Shown here: positions 41,107 to 51,108 of the stretch, piece by piece | Numbering within the stretch: the stretch's first letter is position 1 | Layout of the letters: every line of letters starts with the position of its first letter | Assembly: GCA_028290665.1 (NCBI GenBank) | Contig: JAQGJK010000020.1 | Span: 1 to 56,722 of the forward strand | Direction: 5' to 3' | Origin: Devosia sp. | Lineage (GTDB): Bacteria > Pseudomonadota > Alphaproteobacteria > Rhizobiales > Devosiaceae | DNA: 56,722 nt | Notes under the pieces: model-generated | Database searches by the model: none | Seen by the model: only the letters and a program-made list of their open reading frames with translations | Told to the model about the DNA's origin: nothing | Translations under genes and position numbers: made by a program

Positions 41107-42174
41107 ATGGCTGACGCCTATCTGCGCATCGAAAACCTGGTGAAGGCCTTTTCCGGCAATGTCGTCGTCAAAGGCGTCGATCTCGGCTTCGACAAGGGCG
41201 AGTTCGTCTCGCTGCTCGGCCCGTCCGGCTGCGGCAAGACCACCATCCTGCGCATGATCGCCGGCTTCGAGCGCCCGACCAGCGGCAAGATAACCGTCGA
41301 TGGCCGCGATATCACGCATCTGGCGCCCAGCCAGCGCAACATCGGCATGGTGTTCCAGGCCTACGCGCTGTTCCCGAACATGAATGTCGCCAACAACATC
41401 GCCTTCGGCCTCAAGGTAAAGGGCGTGCCGGCCGAGGAGCGGAACGCCCGCGTCACCGAAATGCTGCGCCTCATCGGGCTGACCGGTTACGAAAAGCGCT
41501 TTCCCTATGAACTCTCGGGCGGCCAGCAGCAACGCGTTGCTCTCGCGCGCGCCCTCGCGCCCCGTCCGCGGCTGCTGCTGCTCGATGAGCCATTGTCAGC
41601 CCTCGATGCCAAGATCCGCGTCTCGCTGCGCGGCGAAATCCGCGCCATCCAGCGCGATCTCGGCATCACCACGGTATTCGTCACCCATGATCAGGAAGAA
41701 GCGCTGTCGATCTCGGACCGCATCGTCGTGATGAACGCCGGCAGCGTCGAGCAATTCGGCCAGCCATTTGAAATCTACAACCGTCCGACCAGCAAGTTCG
41801 TCGCGACGTTCGTCGGCACGCTCAACACCCTGACCGCCAAAATTATCGATAGCGCCGCCGGCACCGTCTCCCTCGGCGGCCAGACAATCACCGTTCCCGC
41901 CCTGCCGAAGGGCGCGTCGAACGGCAGCGAAGTCGGGTTGACGCTGCGGCCGGAAACCGTGCGCCTCGGCCCCGGCTCCGGCAGTGATCTGGCGCTGCAA
42001 GGCACCGTCGCTTCCGTCGATTTCCTTGGCTCCGTGATCCGCCTCAAGCTTGATCTGGGCGGCAACAGCATCAGCCTCGACACCTTCAACGACCGGCGCA
42101 CCCCGCCGCCCGCCCTCGGCGAAACCATCACCGTCAGCATCGCCCCGGGCGACGTGCTCATCCTCGGCGAATAA
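41107..42174 (+). CDS. ABC transporter ATPase (Fbp/Pot type)
   Basis: A 355-residue ATPase: Walker A GPSGCGKT, Q-loop VFQAYALFPNM, signature LSGGQQQRVALARAL, Walker B LLLLDEPLSALDAK, switch HDQEEALSISDRI. The C-terminal ~110 residues form a TOBE-type domain (VGLTLRPETVRLG) typical of this transporter group. It follows permease 2 by 12 bp and precedes the hydrolase by 3 bp. Confidence 0.9.
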   Translation: MADAYLRIENLVKAFSGNVVVKGVDLGFDKGEFVSLLGPSGCGKTTILRMIAGFERPTSGKITVDGRDITHLAPSQRNIGMVFQAYALFPNMNVANNIAFGLKVKGVPAEERNARVTEMLRLIGLTGYEKRFPYELSGGQQQRVALARALAPRPRLLLLDEPLSALDAKIRVSLRGEIRAIQRDLGITTVFVTHDQEEALSISDRIVVMNAGSVEQFGQPFEIYNRPTSKFVATFVGTLNTLTAKIIDSAAGTVSLGGQTITVPALPKGASNGSEVGLTLRPETVRLGPGSGSDLALQGTVASVDFLGSVIRLKLDLGGNSISLDTFNDRRTPPPALGETITVSIAPGDVLILGE

Positions 42175-42177
42175 GCC

Positions 42178-43692
42178 GTGAATATCCTGCTGATCACTGC
42201 GGATCAGTGGCGCGCCGATACGCTCGGCACCCACGGCAACCGCTTCGGTCTCACCCCGAATATCGACGCCGCCGCTGCCGAAATGACCGATTTCCTGCAG
42301 CACTATGGCGGCGCTGCGCCCTGTTCCCCCGCCCGCGCCTGCCTCTACACCGGCCTTTACCAAATGAACAATCGGGTGTGCCGCAATGGCTCGCCCCTCG
42401 CGGCGCGCTTCGACAACATCGCGCTCGCCGCTCGCCGCGCCGGCTATACGCCGACCTTGTTTGGCTACACCGACGTCTCCCCCGATCCGACCGGCATGGC
42501 GCCCGGCGATCCGGCTATCACCAGTTATGAAGGTGTATTGCCGGGTTTTGAAACCCGGGTCAAACTGCCCGAGCATGAGCGGCCATGGTTGTCCTGGCTC
42601 CGTCAGCAGGGGCTGGAACTTCCGCCCGGCAGCCCCGCGCACCTGCCGGTGGGCACGCCACCCGGTACTATCGGCACCGCCCCACCGGCCTACAACCGTG
42701 ACCAGACCCAGACCGCTTTCCTCACCGATGAGTTTATCCGCTGGCTGGGCGAGCAACAGGATGAAACGCCATGGTTTGCCCATGTGTCCTTCCTCCGTCC
42801 GCATCCGCCCTTCATCGTGCCAGCGCCGTACAACACGCTGATCGATTCCGCTGAGCTGGGAAGTTTCGCCCGTGCCGCTTCGGCAGCGGACGAAGCCGCC
42901 ACGCATCCGTTTGCCGAATTTCTGCTGCAGAAGACCCGCCTCAAACACTTCGTCCCCGGTGGCCGGGGCCGGGTCAGCAAGCTCGACGACGCGGCGTTTC
43001 GCCAGATCAAGGCGACCTATTGTGGCATGGTCGCCGAAGTCGATGCCCAGATCGGTCGGCTGTTCGCGACGCTCAAGGCCAGTGGCGACTGGGACGACAC
43101 GCTGATCGTCCTGACCTCCGACCACGCCGAGATGATGGGCGATCACTGGCAACTCGGCAAAGGCGGCTACCACGATGCGAGCTATCACCTGCCATTGCTG
43201 ATCCGCGATCCCGCCCGCCCCCAAACCCACGGTCGCCAGATCGATGTGATCACTGAATCCGTCGATATTTTCCCGACGCTGCTCGACGCCATGCACACAG
43301 CGCCAAAGCATCACCCCGATGGCCGTTCGCTGCTGCCCCTGCTGTCTGGGAAATCCCCAACCGACTGGCGCGATGCCGCTCATTGGGAATTCGATTTCCG
43401 CGACGTGTCCGGCCAGAAAGCCGAGACCTGGTTCGGCCAGCCATCGACGCTGCTAAACCTCGCCGTCATCCGCGAAGCCCGCTGGAAATACGTCCACTTC
43501 GCCGCCCTGCCGCCGCTGCTGTTCGACCTCGATGCCGATCCGCACTGCCTCGACAATCTCGCCGAGTCGCCCGCCCACCTTCGCACCCGCGTCGAGATGG
43601 CGGAAAAGCTGCTGGCCTGGCGCGCGCGCCACCTCGACCAGACGCTGGCACTGCAGGAATTGACCCCGAACGGCGTCGTTTCGGCCTGGTGA
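42178..43692 (+). CDS. Alkaline-phosphatase-superfamily hydrolase, probable phosphonate monoester/phosphodiester hydrolase (sulfatase type)
   Basis: A 504-residue cytoplasmic enzyme. It begins NILLITADQWRADTLG with metal-binding Asp and contains CSPARACLYTGLYQMNNRV, a C-x-P-x-R site whose Cys would be converted to formylglycine. Further metal residues lie in SDHAEMMGDHWQLGKGGYHD. The YQMNNRVCRNGSPL pattern is closer to rhizobial phosphonate monoester hydrolases than to arylsulfatases. Start is GTG at 42178, 3 bp after the ATPase. No formylglycine-generating enzyme is in the window. The Pho box upstream favours a phosphorus substrate over a sulfate ester. Confidence 0.8.
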   Translation: MNILLITADQWRADTLGTHGNRFGLTPNIDAAAAEMTDFLQHYGGAAPCSPARACLYTGLYQMNNRVCRNGSPLAARFDNIALAARRAGYTPTLFGYTDVSPDPTGMAPGDPAITSYEGVLPGFETRVKLPEHERPWLSWLRQQGLELPPGSPAHLPVGTPPGTIGTAPPAYNRDQTQTAFLTDEFIRWLGEQQDETPWFAHVSFLRPHPPFIVPAPYNTLIDSAELGSFARAASAADEAATHPFAEFLLQKTRLKHFVPGGRGRVSKLDDAAFRQIKATYCGMVAEVDAQIGRLFATLKASGDWDDTLIVLTSDHAEMMGDHWQLGKGGYHDASYHLPLLIRDPARPQTHGRQIDVITESVDIFPTLLDAMHTAPKHHPDGRSLLPLLSGKSPTDWRDAAHWEFDFRDVSGQKAETWFGQPSTLLNLAVIREARWKYVHFAALPPLLFDLDADPHCLDNLAESPAHLRTRVEMAEKLLAWRARHLDQTLALQELTPNGVVSAW

Positions 43693-43744
43693 GGTTGCCA
43701 CCTGCGCCCGGGCATGCAGACTGCGGCCAGCAGATGAGGCACCG

Positions 43745-44578
43745 ATGACCGCAGAATTCGTATCGACCGACTGGCTCGCCGCGCATCTCGGCGACCCCGA
43801 CCTCATCGTGCTCGATTGCAGCTGGTGGCTGCCGACGCTTAACCGCGACGCCCGGCAGGAATACCTCGACGGCCACCTCCCCAGCGCCGTGTTTTTTGAC
43901 ATCGACGCCATTGCCGACACCCATACCGACCTGCCCCACATGCTGCCGAGCCCGGCAGACTTCGCACGGCTGGTCGGCGACCTTGGCGTCGGCGATGACA
44001 GCACCATCGTGCTCTACGACGAAGCCGGCTTTGGCTCGGCGGCGCGCGTCTCGTGGGAATTCCGTGCCATGGGTCGCACCGATGTCAAACTGCTTGCTGG
44101 CGGTGGTCCCAAATGGCGCGCCGAAAATCGGCCGATCGAAGCCGGCGAAGTTTCGAAAGCGCCAAAAACCTTTACCGCTCGGCCTGTCGCCGCCGAGTTG
44201 GCGACACTCGCCGAAGTGCAGACGATCGTTTCCGATCGCCACCGCCAATTGATCGATGCCCGCCCTGCCGCGCGCTTCCGGGGCGAAGCACCCGAGCCGC
44301 GTGCCGGTCTGCGCGGCGGCCACATGCCGGGTGCCATCGGCCTGCCGGCGACCGAACTCTCCTCCAATGGCCTGCTCAAATCCGCCGCGGAGCTAAAGAC
44401 GCTGTTCGAGGCCGCCGGCATCGACCTGCACCGACCGATCGTGACCACCTGCGGTTCCGGCATCACTGCCGCCGCGCTGGCGCTGGCCCTCCGACAGGCC
44501 GGAGCCGAGGATGTGGCGGTCTATGACGGCTCATGGGCCGAGTGGGGCGGGCGCTCCGATACGCCCGTCATCACCTGA
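43745..44578 (+). CDS. sseA: 3-mercaptopyruvate/thiosulfate sulfurtransferase (two-domain rhodanese)
   Basis: A 277-residue tandem rhodanese. The inactive N-terminal domain carries LVVLDCSWWLP-type LIVLDCSWWLP and the C-terminal domain the active loop CGSGITAA, which matches the CG(S/T)GxTA pattern of mercaptopyruvate sulfurtransferases. It starts 52 bp after the hydrolase and is convergent with gguB. Whether it belongs to the Pho-controlled operon or is only its last neighbour is unclear; a persulfide role is not obviously linked to phosphorus. Confidence 0.88.
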   Translation: MTAEFVSTDWLAAHLGDPDLIVLDCSWWLPTLNRDARQEYLDGHLPSAVFFDIDAIADTHTDLPHMLPSPADFARLVGDLGVGDDSTIVLYDEAGFGSAARVSWEFRAMGRTDVKLLAGGGPKWRAENRPIEAGEVSKAPKTFTARPVAAELATLAEVQTIVSDRHRQLIDARPAARFRGEAPEPRAGLRGGHMPGAIGLPATELSSNGLLKSAAELKTLFEAAGIDLHRPIVTTCGSGITAAALALALRQAGAEDVAVYDGSWAEWGGRSDTPVIT

Positions 44579-44593
44579 ACCGCCCGGGAGGCC

Positions 44594-45874
44594 TCAGCCC
44601 TTGTTTTTGTTGTAGACGTCGAACACCACCGCCGCGAGCAGCACCAGGCCCTTGATCACCTGTTGCCAGTCGATGCTGATCCCCATGATCGACATGCCGT
44701 TGTTCATCACGCCGATGATGAACGCGCCGATCACCGAACCCGCCACCTGGCCGACGCCGCCCATCGCCGACGCGCCGCCGATGAACACCGCCGCGATGAC
44801 ATCGAGTTCGAAGCCGGTGCCGGCCTTAGGCGTTGCTGTCCCCAGCCGCGCCGCAAAGATCAGCCCGGCGAGCGCCGACAGGATACCCATGTTGATGAAG
44901 ATCAGGAACGTCAGCCGGTCGGTCTTGATGCCCGAAAGCTTTGCCGCTTTCTCGTTGCCGCCCATCGCATAAACCCGCCGCCCGATCGTCGTCCGCTTGG
45001 TGATGAACACGAACAGCGCGATCAGGATCGACATGACGATGAGGACGTTGGGCAGTCCCTTATACGACGACATGGTGTAGACGAAAAATAGCACCAACGC
45101 CGCGATGATCGCCGACTTGATCGCAAAAATCGGGAACGGCTCCGATTCGTAGCCACGCGCCTCGCGATTGCGCCGCGTGCGGATCGTCACCAGCACAAAC
45201 GCCACCACGGCGATCAGCCCGACAACAAACGTCGTCAGATGCAGCGGCGTGCCGCCCAGCGCCAATGGCAACTTGTAGGGCGCCATACCCAGCCAAGTCG
45301 CGAGGTAATCGGTGATGTAACCGGCGCTGAGTCCCTGGAATTCCGGCGGAAACGGCCCGATCGACTTGCCGCCGAGAATCGTCAGCGTCAACCCGCGGAA
45401 CACCAGCATCCCGGCCAGCGTCACGATGAAGCTCGGGATCCGGTGATAGGCGATCCAATACCCCTGCGCCGCCCCGATAAACCCGCCAACCACCACGCAG
45501 ATGAACGCCGCCACCAGCGGGTTCGACAAAAAGGCCCATTGCGTGTCGTCGAGGTTCCACCCGACCATCAGCATCGCCGCCAGCGCGCCGATGAAACCGG
45601 CAACCGAGCCGACGCTGAGGTCGATATGCCCGGCGATGATCACCAGCAGCATGCCCAGCGCCATGATGATGATGTAGCTGTTCTGCAGGATGACGTTGGT
45701 AAGGTTCACCGGCTTGAACAGCACGCCATTGGTGGCGAACTGGAAAAAGATCATGATGGCGATCAGCGCCAGAATGAGCCCGTAATCGCGCAGATTGGTC
45801 AGGAGCGCCTCGATGGTCGCGGCCTGCCGCTGCTGCGGCGTGCGTACGGGCACCTGGACGGTTTCGGTGGTCAT
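44594..45874 (-). CDS. gguB: Multiple monosaccharide ABC transporter permease
   Basis: A 426-residue RbsC/XylH-type permease: [117 protein letters not shown]. It overlaps the ATPase gene by 4 bp. The last gene of a chvE-gguA-gguB unit for aldose uptake (arabinose, galactose, xylose and glucose in Agrobacterium relatives). Confidence 0.92.
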   Translation of the reverse strand: MTTETVQVPVRTPQQRQAATIEALLTNLRDYGLILALIAIMIFFQFATNGVLFKPVNLTNVILQNSYIIIMALGMLLVIIAGHIDLSVGSVAGFIGALAAMLMVGWNLDDTQWAFLSNPLVAAFICVVVGGFIGAAQGYWIAYHRIPSFIVTLAGMLVFRGLTLTILGGKSIGPFPPEFQGLSAGYITDYLATWLGMAPYKLPLALGGTPLHLTTFVVGLIAVVAFVLVTIRTRRNREARGYESEPFPIFAIKSAIIAALVLFFVYTMSSYKGLPNVLIVMSILIALFVFITKRTTIGRRVYAMGGNEKAAKLSGIKTDRLTFLIFINMGILSALAGLIFAARLGTATPKAGTGFELDVIAAVFIGGASAMGGVGQVAGSVIGAFIIGVMNNGMSIMGISIDWQQVIKGLVLLAAVVFDVYNKNKG

Positions 45875-47403
45875 GATGCTTTTGCCTCTGCCCTGACGAT
45901 CGCGCGCATGATTTTTTCCTGGCTGGCTTCGCTCGACTGCATCTCGCCGACGATGCGGCCCTCGTTCATCACATAGATGCGGTCGGTGATGCCCAGCAGT
46001 TCGGCCATTTCCGATGAGATGACGATGATGGCTTTCCCCTCGGCGGCGAGCCGCGCGATGATGCTGTAGATTTCATACTTGGCGCCAACGTCGATGCCCC
46101 GCGTCGGCTCGTCGAGGATCAGCACTTCCGGGTTGGCGAACAGCCACTTGCTGAGCACCACCTTCTGCTGGTTGCCGCCCGACAGATTGCCGGTTTTCTG
46201 GTAGACGCTCGAGGACCTGATATTGGTCTTCTTGCGGAATTCATTGGCGGTATCGAGTTCGCGCAGATCGTCGATGACGCCCAGCCGAGACACACCGCCC
46301 AGATTGGCGAGCGTGATGTTGTGCTTGATGTGATCGATGAGGTTCAGCCCGTAAGCCTTGCGATCCTCGGTAACATAGGCAATGCCGTGGTCGATCGCGC
46401 GGGCCACCGTCGAGACGTCGATCTTCCGGCCGTTGAGGGTCACGTCGCCGGTGATACGCCGTCCGTATGACCGGCCGAACAGGCTCATCGCGAACTCGGT
46501 CCGCCCCGACCCCATCAGCCCCGCAATGCCGACCACCTCGCCCTTCCGCACTGTGATGTCGATGCTCTTGCTCACCTGCCGGTCGGCATGCAGCGGATGG
46601 TAGGCCGACCAGTTCTTCACCTCGAGCACCACGTCGCCGATCTTGGGCTCGCGCGGCGGAAAGCGGTCGTCAAGCGGCCGCCCGACCATCGAAGTGATGA
46701 TCCGGTCCTCGGAAATCTGGTCCTTGTTCAGCGTCTCGATGGTCTGGCCATCGCGCAGGATGGTGATCCGATCGGCAACCCGGCTGATCTCGTTGAGCTT
46801 GTGGGAAATCAGGATGCAGGAAATCCCCTGCTGCTTGAATTCCAGCAATAGGTCGAGCAGCGCGGCGCTGTCCTTTTCCGACAGGCTGGCCGTCGGCTCG
46901 TCAAGGATGAGGAGTTTCACCTCCTTGCTCAGCGCCTTGGCAATCTCGACCAACTGCTGCTTGCCCGTCCCGATATGGGTGATGAGCGTCCGCGGGTCTT
47001 CGTTGAGCCCGACTTTCTTCAGCAATTCGCGCGCCCGGCGCTCGCTGTCCGACCAGTCGATCACCCCATAGCGGGCATTCTCGTTGCCGAGGAAGATGTT
47101 TTCCATGATCGACAGCAGCGGCACCAAAGCCAACTCCTGATGGATGATGACGATGCCCATCCGTTCGCTGTCATGGATGCCGTTGAACTTGCATTCAACG
47201 CCATTGTAGCGGATCTCGCCGGTGTAGCTGCCATAGGGGTAAACCCCGCTCAGCACCTTCATCAGCGTCGATTTGCCCGCGCCGTTCTCGCCGACGATGG
47301 CGTGGATTTCGCCCTGATCGATGCTGAGATTGACGTTCTGCAGCGCCTTGACGCCGGGGAAAGTCTTGGTGATGTCACGCATCTCGAGGATGGTGCTGCT
47401 CAT
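45871..47403 (-). CDS. gguA: Multiple monosaccharide ABC transporter ATPase
   Basis: A 510-residue double-ABC ATPase. First domain Walker A GENGAGKS, signature [15 protein letters not shown], Walker [12 protein letters not shown]; second domain [37 protein letters not shown]. This double layout is typical of sugar importers of the RbsA/MglA class. It follows chvE after 115 bp that contain a stable hairpin. Confidence 0.93.
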   Translation of the reverse strand: MSSTILEMRDITKTFPGVKALQNVNLSIDQGEIHAIVGENGAGKSTLMKVLSGVYPYGSYTGEIRYNGVECKFNGIHDSERMGIVIIHQELALVPLLSIMENIFLGNENARYGVIDWSDSERRARELLKKVGLNEDPRTLITHIGTGKQQLVEIAKALSKEVKLLILDEPTASLSEKDSAALLDLLLEFKQQGISCILISHKLNEISRVADRITILRDGQTIETLNKDQISEDRIITSMVGRPLDDRFPPREPKIGDVVLEVKNWSAYHPLHADRQVSKSIDITVRKGEVVGIAGLMGSGRTEFAMSLFGRSYGRRITGDVTLNGRKIDVSTVARAIDHGIAYVTEDRKAYGLNLIDHIKHNITLANLGGVSRLGVIDDLRELDTANEFRKKTNIRSSSVYQKTGNLSGGNQQKVVLSKWLFANPEVLILDEPTRGIDVGAKYEIYSIIARLAAEGKAIIVISSEMAELLGITDRIYVMNEGRIVGEMQSSEASQEKIMRAIVRAEAKAS

Positions 47404-47484
47404 CGGCGCAACCTGTAATCGTCTCGCCGGCAGGGACAGGCCACGCTGCCGTCACGCCTCAGCTAAGATTTTCATGCAGTGAAA

Positions 47485-47510
47485 TTGGGTCCCGCGCGAA
47501 CGGGACCCAA
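47485..47510 (-). terminator. Intercistronic hairpin between chvE and gguA
   Basis: TTGGGTCCCG (47485-47494) pairs perfectly with CGGGACCCAA (47501-47510) around a 6-nt loop. On the minus strand only a short TTT follows, so it may attenuate transcription or protect the chvE message from 3' decay. Such hairpins usually set binding-protein over transporter levels. Confidence 0.65.
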
Positions 47511-47518
47511 AGGTTTGC

Positions 47519-48586
47519 TTACTGGACTTCTTCGGCCTTGAGGTAGCCGCTGTCGATGACCAGTTCCTGGTAATTCGACTTGTCGACAGCATACGGGATC
47601 AGCAGCAGCGACGGTACGACCTTGACGCCATTGTTATACGTGGTGGTGTCGAGGCCTTCCGGGGTGCCGCCTTCGATTGCCGTCACCAGCAGGTCGACGG
47701 TTGCCTTGGCAAGCTCGCGGGTATCCTTGAACACGGTCGAGTACTGCTCGCCGGCAATGATGCCCTTGACCGAGGGAGCTTCCGCATCCTGGCCGGTTAC
47801 GATGGGCCAAGGCTGTTCCGCCGTGCCGTAGCCGACGCCACGGAGCGAGGACAGGATACCGCGGCTGAGGCCGTCATAGGGGGACAGCACGCCATCGACG
47901 CGGCTACCGTCCGAGTAGTTGGCGGACAGCAGATTATCCATGCGCGCCTGGGCAACAGCCGGGTCCCAGCGGAGGGTACCAACGGTATCCATGCCGGCCT
48001 GGCCGGACTTCACCACCAGCACGCCCGAGTCGATCAGCGGCTGCAGGACGCTCAGGGCGCCATCGTAAAAGAAGAACGCATTGTTGTCGTCGGGCGAGCC
48101 GCCGAACAGCTCGATGTTGAACGGACCCTGCTTTTCCGGGTAGCCGAGACCCTGCAGCAGCGAGTTCGCCTGCAGGACGCCAACGCCGAAATTATCGAAG
48201 GTGGTGTAGTAGTCGACATTGGCGCTGTCGCGGATCAGGCGATCATAGGCGATGACCTTGACGCCGGCATCGGCAGCCTGCTGCAGCGCGGCAGACATCG
48301 TGGTGCCGTCGATCGAGGCGATGATCAGCCCCTTCGGCTCTTTGGTCAGGATATTCTCGAGCTGGCTGAGCTGCGCGGCGATATCATCTTCTGCGTATTG
48401 CAGGTCGACGGTATAGCCCTTTTCCTCGAGCTGCGCCTTCACCTGGTCGCCATCGCTGATCCAACGGAGGGACACGTGGTTAGGCATCAGGACGCCGATG
48501 AGGCCCTTGTCCTGAGCGATTGCCTGGCCGCTGAGCGCGATGGCGCCGAGGGTCAGGGCGGTTGCAAGTAGTTTCAAGGCCTTCAT
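47519..48586 (-). CDS. chvE: Multiple sugar-binding periplasmic protein ChvE
   Basis: A 355-residue periplasmic binding protein of the RbsB/ChvE group: signal 1-24, then [111 protein letters not shown]. In Agrobacterium ChvE feeds both uptake and, with VirA, sugar sensing; only uptake is implied here. GGGAGA precedes the chosen ATG, which fits better than the in-frame ATG at 48625. Confidence 0.92.
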   Translation of the reverse strand: MKALKLLATALTLGAIALSGQAIAQDKGLIGVLMPNHVSLRWISDGDQVKAQLEEKGYTVDLQYAEDDIAAQLSQLENILTKEPKGLIIASIDGTTMSAALQQAADAGVKVIAYDRLIRDSANVDYYTTFDNFGVGVLQANSLLQGLGYPEKQGPFNIELFGGSPDDNNAFFFYDGALSVLQPLIDSGVLVVKSGQAGMDTVGTLRWDPAVAQARMDNLLSANYSDGSRVDGVLSPYDGLSRGILSSLRGVGYGTAEQPWPIVTGQDAEAPSVKGIIAGEQYSTVFKDTRELAKATVDLLVTAIEGGTPEGLDTTTYNNGVKVVPSLLLIPYAVDKSNYQELVIDSGYLKAEEVQ

Positions 48587-49025
48587 TAAGGTCTCCCATG
48601 TGCGGACCGTCGCCATCAATGGCAAACGGCCTCGATTTATGTGGCACGTAACCCTGATCCGACCCCGGCATGGTGCTGCTGGACGCGTTTCCGCGCGTCA
48701 TGCCGCTAACGGCATACGCTCGCGGAACGGCGCGCTGTCGGATCGCTAAGTCTCGTGAAGTCCTCCGGTCGTGACCGCCATGCGGCAGCCGCCAGCCCTC
48801 CCGAGGCCGGCGCGGCGGAACCTATGGGAATCAGATATGTGTGTAAAGAGGATCGCCGTAAGAATAGAATCGTACGCTTTCCGACCCTGCCGTTCCCCCC
48901 AACTTGGCTAACAGTTGCGGCCATTCACGGGGTCGACTAGGCTTGAAGCGCTCATCCGGCGACAAGATCGGGAGCGACGGGTTTCGGCGAACTGCCGAAA
49001 CATATCTGACAAGTGGAGGGGAAAC
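48587..49025. other. Divergent intergenic region of chvE and the GntR gene
   Basis: A 439-bp gap with no gene. It holds the inverted repeat ATGCCG-CTAA-CGGCAT (48700-48715) about 115 bp before chvE, a candidate operator. No confident promoter hexamers were found by eye. Confidence 0.35.
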
Positions 49026-49799
49026 TTGGTCAGCGTGAACGACACCGGCACGGTCATGACTGCTGCCGGCACGGTAGCCGATCGGCTGACCGCATTGATT
49101 CTGCGCGAGTTGCAGCCGGGCGCCAGCCTGCCGAGCGAAGCTGAACTCGCGGACCGCTTCGAAGTCTCACGGCTGACGGTGCGTGAAGCCGTCAAGATGC
49201 TGGTCGGCCGCGGTCTGCTCGACCTCGGCCGTGGTCGTCGCGCCATCGTCCGCGAGCCAGATGGGACCGTGTTCGGCGAATTCCTGACCATGCTGATCAG
49301 CCACGATCCCAAATCGCTGTTTGATCTCGTCGAGGTGCGTCTCGGTCTCGAAGTTCAGTCCGCAACCCTGGCGTCGCGCCGCATTACCCGCGCCGGCCTT
49401 GCTGGGCTCGAAGCCACGCTGCGCGGCATGCGGGAAACTGCACAATCGATCAGGGAACACGGCGAGACCGAGGCGCTGGAACACACTTTCCACCAGCACG
49501 ACATGGCGTTTCACGAGGCCCTGGCGCTCGCCAGCGGCAATCGAGTCCTGACTTTCCTGTTCGAAGCCATGTCCTCCTCGCTGATCACCGGATTTTACAT
49601 CAGCCGTCGCGGCCATGTCATGCGCGGCCACTCGCTCGAGGATACCGTCGAGGCGCATCAGCGCATTCTCGACAGCGTCGGCAGCGGCAACGGCCGGGCC
49701 GCCGCCGATGCCATGCGCGCCCATCTCAAAGACACCGAACGCGATGTCCGCGCGGCGGTCGAGACGCTATCGCGCCCGCCTTCGCAGGTCCCGGTCTGA
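49026..49799 (+). CDS. GntR (FadR subfamily) transcriptional regulator
   Basis: A 257-residue regulator with an N-terminal winged helix (LTALILRELQPGASLPSEAELADRFEVSRLTVREAVKMLVGRGLLDLGRGRRAIV, about residues 18-75, in pieces) and an all-helical FCD ligand domain with metal His (HQHDMAFHEALALASGNRVL, EAHQRILDSVGSGNG). Start TTG at 49026 has GGAGGGG at 49015-49021; GTG at 49035 is the alternative. FCD-GntR regulators sense sugar acids and small carboxylates. It may regulate the divergent chvE operon or the downstream polyol operon. Confidence 0.85.
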   Translation: MVSVNDTGTVMTAAGTVADRLTALILRELQPGASLPSEAELADRFEVSRLTVREAVKMLVGRGLLDLGRGRRAIVREPDGTVFGEFLTMLISHDPKSLFDLVEVRLGLEVQSATLASRRITRAGLAGLEATLRGMRETAQSIREHGETEALEHTFHQHDMAFHEALALASGNRVLTFLFEAMSSSLITGFYISRRGHVMRGHSLEDTVEAHQRILDSVGSGNGRAAADAMRAHLKDTERDVRAAVETLSRPPSQVPV

Positions 49800-49889
49800 G
49801 CGATAACACACCTGCAACCAAATACGCGCTTGCGGGCATCGGCCCGTTGCCAGAGTATCCGCCCACCTTTCATGGAGATCGAGAGTGGG

Positions 49890-50843
49890 ATGGCGTCACG
49901 TCTCGAAACCACCGGCACACGGCTCGACGATGCTGCCCGCGCCGGCTGGATGTATTACGTCGCGGGCAATACCCAGGATCAGATCGCGACCAAACTCGGC
50001 ATTTCCCGCCAGACGGCACAGCGTCTCGTCTCGATGGCAGTGACCGAGCGGCTGATCAAGGTCCGCCTCGATCATCCCATCGGCGCTTGTCTCGAACTTG
50101 CCGAACGGCTGCGCCAACGCTACGCCCTCGATCTGGTCGAAGTCGTCCCGAGCGACCCCGACAGCCGCTCCACCACCCTCGGCATCGCCGAAGCGGCCGC
50201 CGCCGAGATCGAGCGTCGGTTGAAAGGGGTCGAACCGATCATCATGGCCATCGGCACCGGACGCACCCTTAAGGCCGCGATCGAGCAACTGACGCCGATG
50301 GAATGTCCCCAGCACAAGGTGGTCTCGCTGACCGGCAATATCGCACCCGACGGTTCGGCCTCGTTCTACAACGTCATTTTCAACATGGCGGATTCGGTCA
50401 AGGCGCGGATGTTCCCTATGCCGCTGCCGGTCATCGCATCATCCGCCGAGGAGCGGGAAACGCTGATGAATCAGTCGATGGTCCGCGAAACCATCGCGCT
50501 TGCAGCCAAGGCCAACATCACTTTCATCGGCATTGGCGACTTGACTGCCAACGCCCCGCTTTATCTCGACGGTTTTATTTCCGAGGCTGAATTGAAGGCC
50601 TTGCAGAAAGCCGGCGCTGTCGGCGAAATCGTCGGCTGGGCCTTTGACGCGCAGGGCCGCGTACTCGAAGGCCTGACCAATTCCCGCGTTGCCAGCGCCC
50701 CGCTGCCGTCGCGCGAAACCTCCCTCGTCATCGCCCTTGCCAAAGGGGAAAACAAACTCCCCGGCATTCGCGGCGCCCTCAACCGTCGCCTGATCAACGG
50801 CCTGATCACCGATGAAACGACCGCGACCGCGCTGCTCATTTAG
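49890..50843 (+). CDS. SorC-family sugar-responsive transcriptional regulator
   Basis: A 317-residue regulator with N-terminal HTH (AARAGWMYYVAGNTQDQIATKLGISRQTAQRLVSMAVTERL) and SorC C-terminal sugar-binding domain (IIMAIGTGRTLKAAIEQL, VVSLTGNIAPDGSASFYNV, FIGIGDLTANAPLY, GEIVGWAFDAQGRVL). SorC proteins sense phosphorylated or free polyols and often activate the operon downstream. Here smoEFGK and mtlK follow after a 265-bp gap. Start at 49890 is chosen among in-frame ATGs at 49830, 49872 and 49890. Confidence 0.88.
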   Translation: MASRLETTGTRLDDAARAGWMYYVAGNTQDQIATKLGISRQTAQRLVSMAVTERLIKVRLDHPIGACLELAERLRQRYALDLVEVVPSDPDSRSTTLGIAEAAAAEIERRLKGVEPIIMAIGTGRTLKAAIEQLTPMECPQHKVVSLTGNIAPDGSASFYNVIFNMADSVKARMFPMPLPVIASSAEERETLMNQSMVRETIALAAKANITFIGIGDLTANAPLYLDGFISEAELKALQKAGAVGEIVGWAFDAQGRVLEGLTNSRVASAPLPSRETSLVIALAKGENKLPGIRGALNRRLINGLITDETTATALLI

Positions 50844-51011
50844 CTTTGGCGCGGCAGTTGCCCAGTGCCAAGAGATTCGCCCGGCGACAAGCTGTACGCG
50901 GGTCGAACTCGCGGTAAACCTCGGCTGATCTGGCGCCTCCACACTTTCTCTTAACTCTTTCCCAGAACATCACAACTTGGGCTCCGCGACGGTCTCAGCT
51001 GACACCGCACA

Positions 51012-51062
51012 GCATGGCTGCCATGCGTGATGCTTGACAGTCGCACCAAAGTGTTGGGTAAT
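51012..51062 (+). promoter_or_regulatory. Promoter and palindrome of the polyol operon
   Basis: TTGACA (51034-51039), a 17-bp spacer and GGTAAT (51057-51062) form a sigma-70-like promoter. The palindrome GCATGG-CTG-CCATGC (51012-51026) is immediately upstream of the -35, the usual place for an activator such as SorC. Confidence 0.5.
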
Positions 51063-51108
51063 TGCCCATCAACCCGGCAAATGCTCGCTGGGATTTGGGA
51101 GGACATCG

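Noticed and set aside
41596-43383. 595-codon minus-strand frame opposite the ABC ATPase and hydrolase
   Set aside because: High-GC shadow. It spans two well-recognised plus-strand genes and encodes no known domain.
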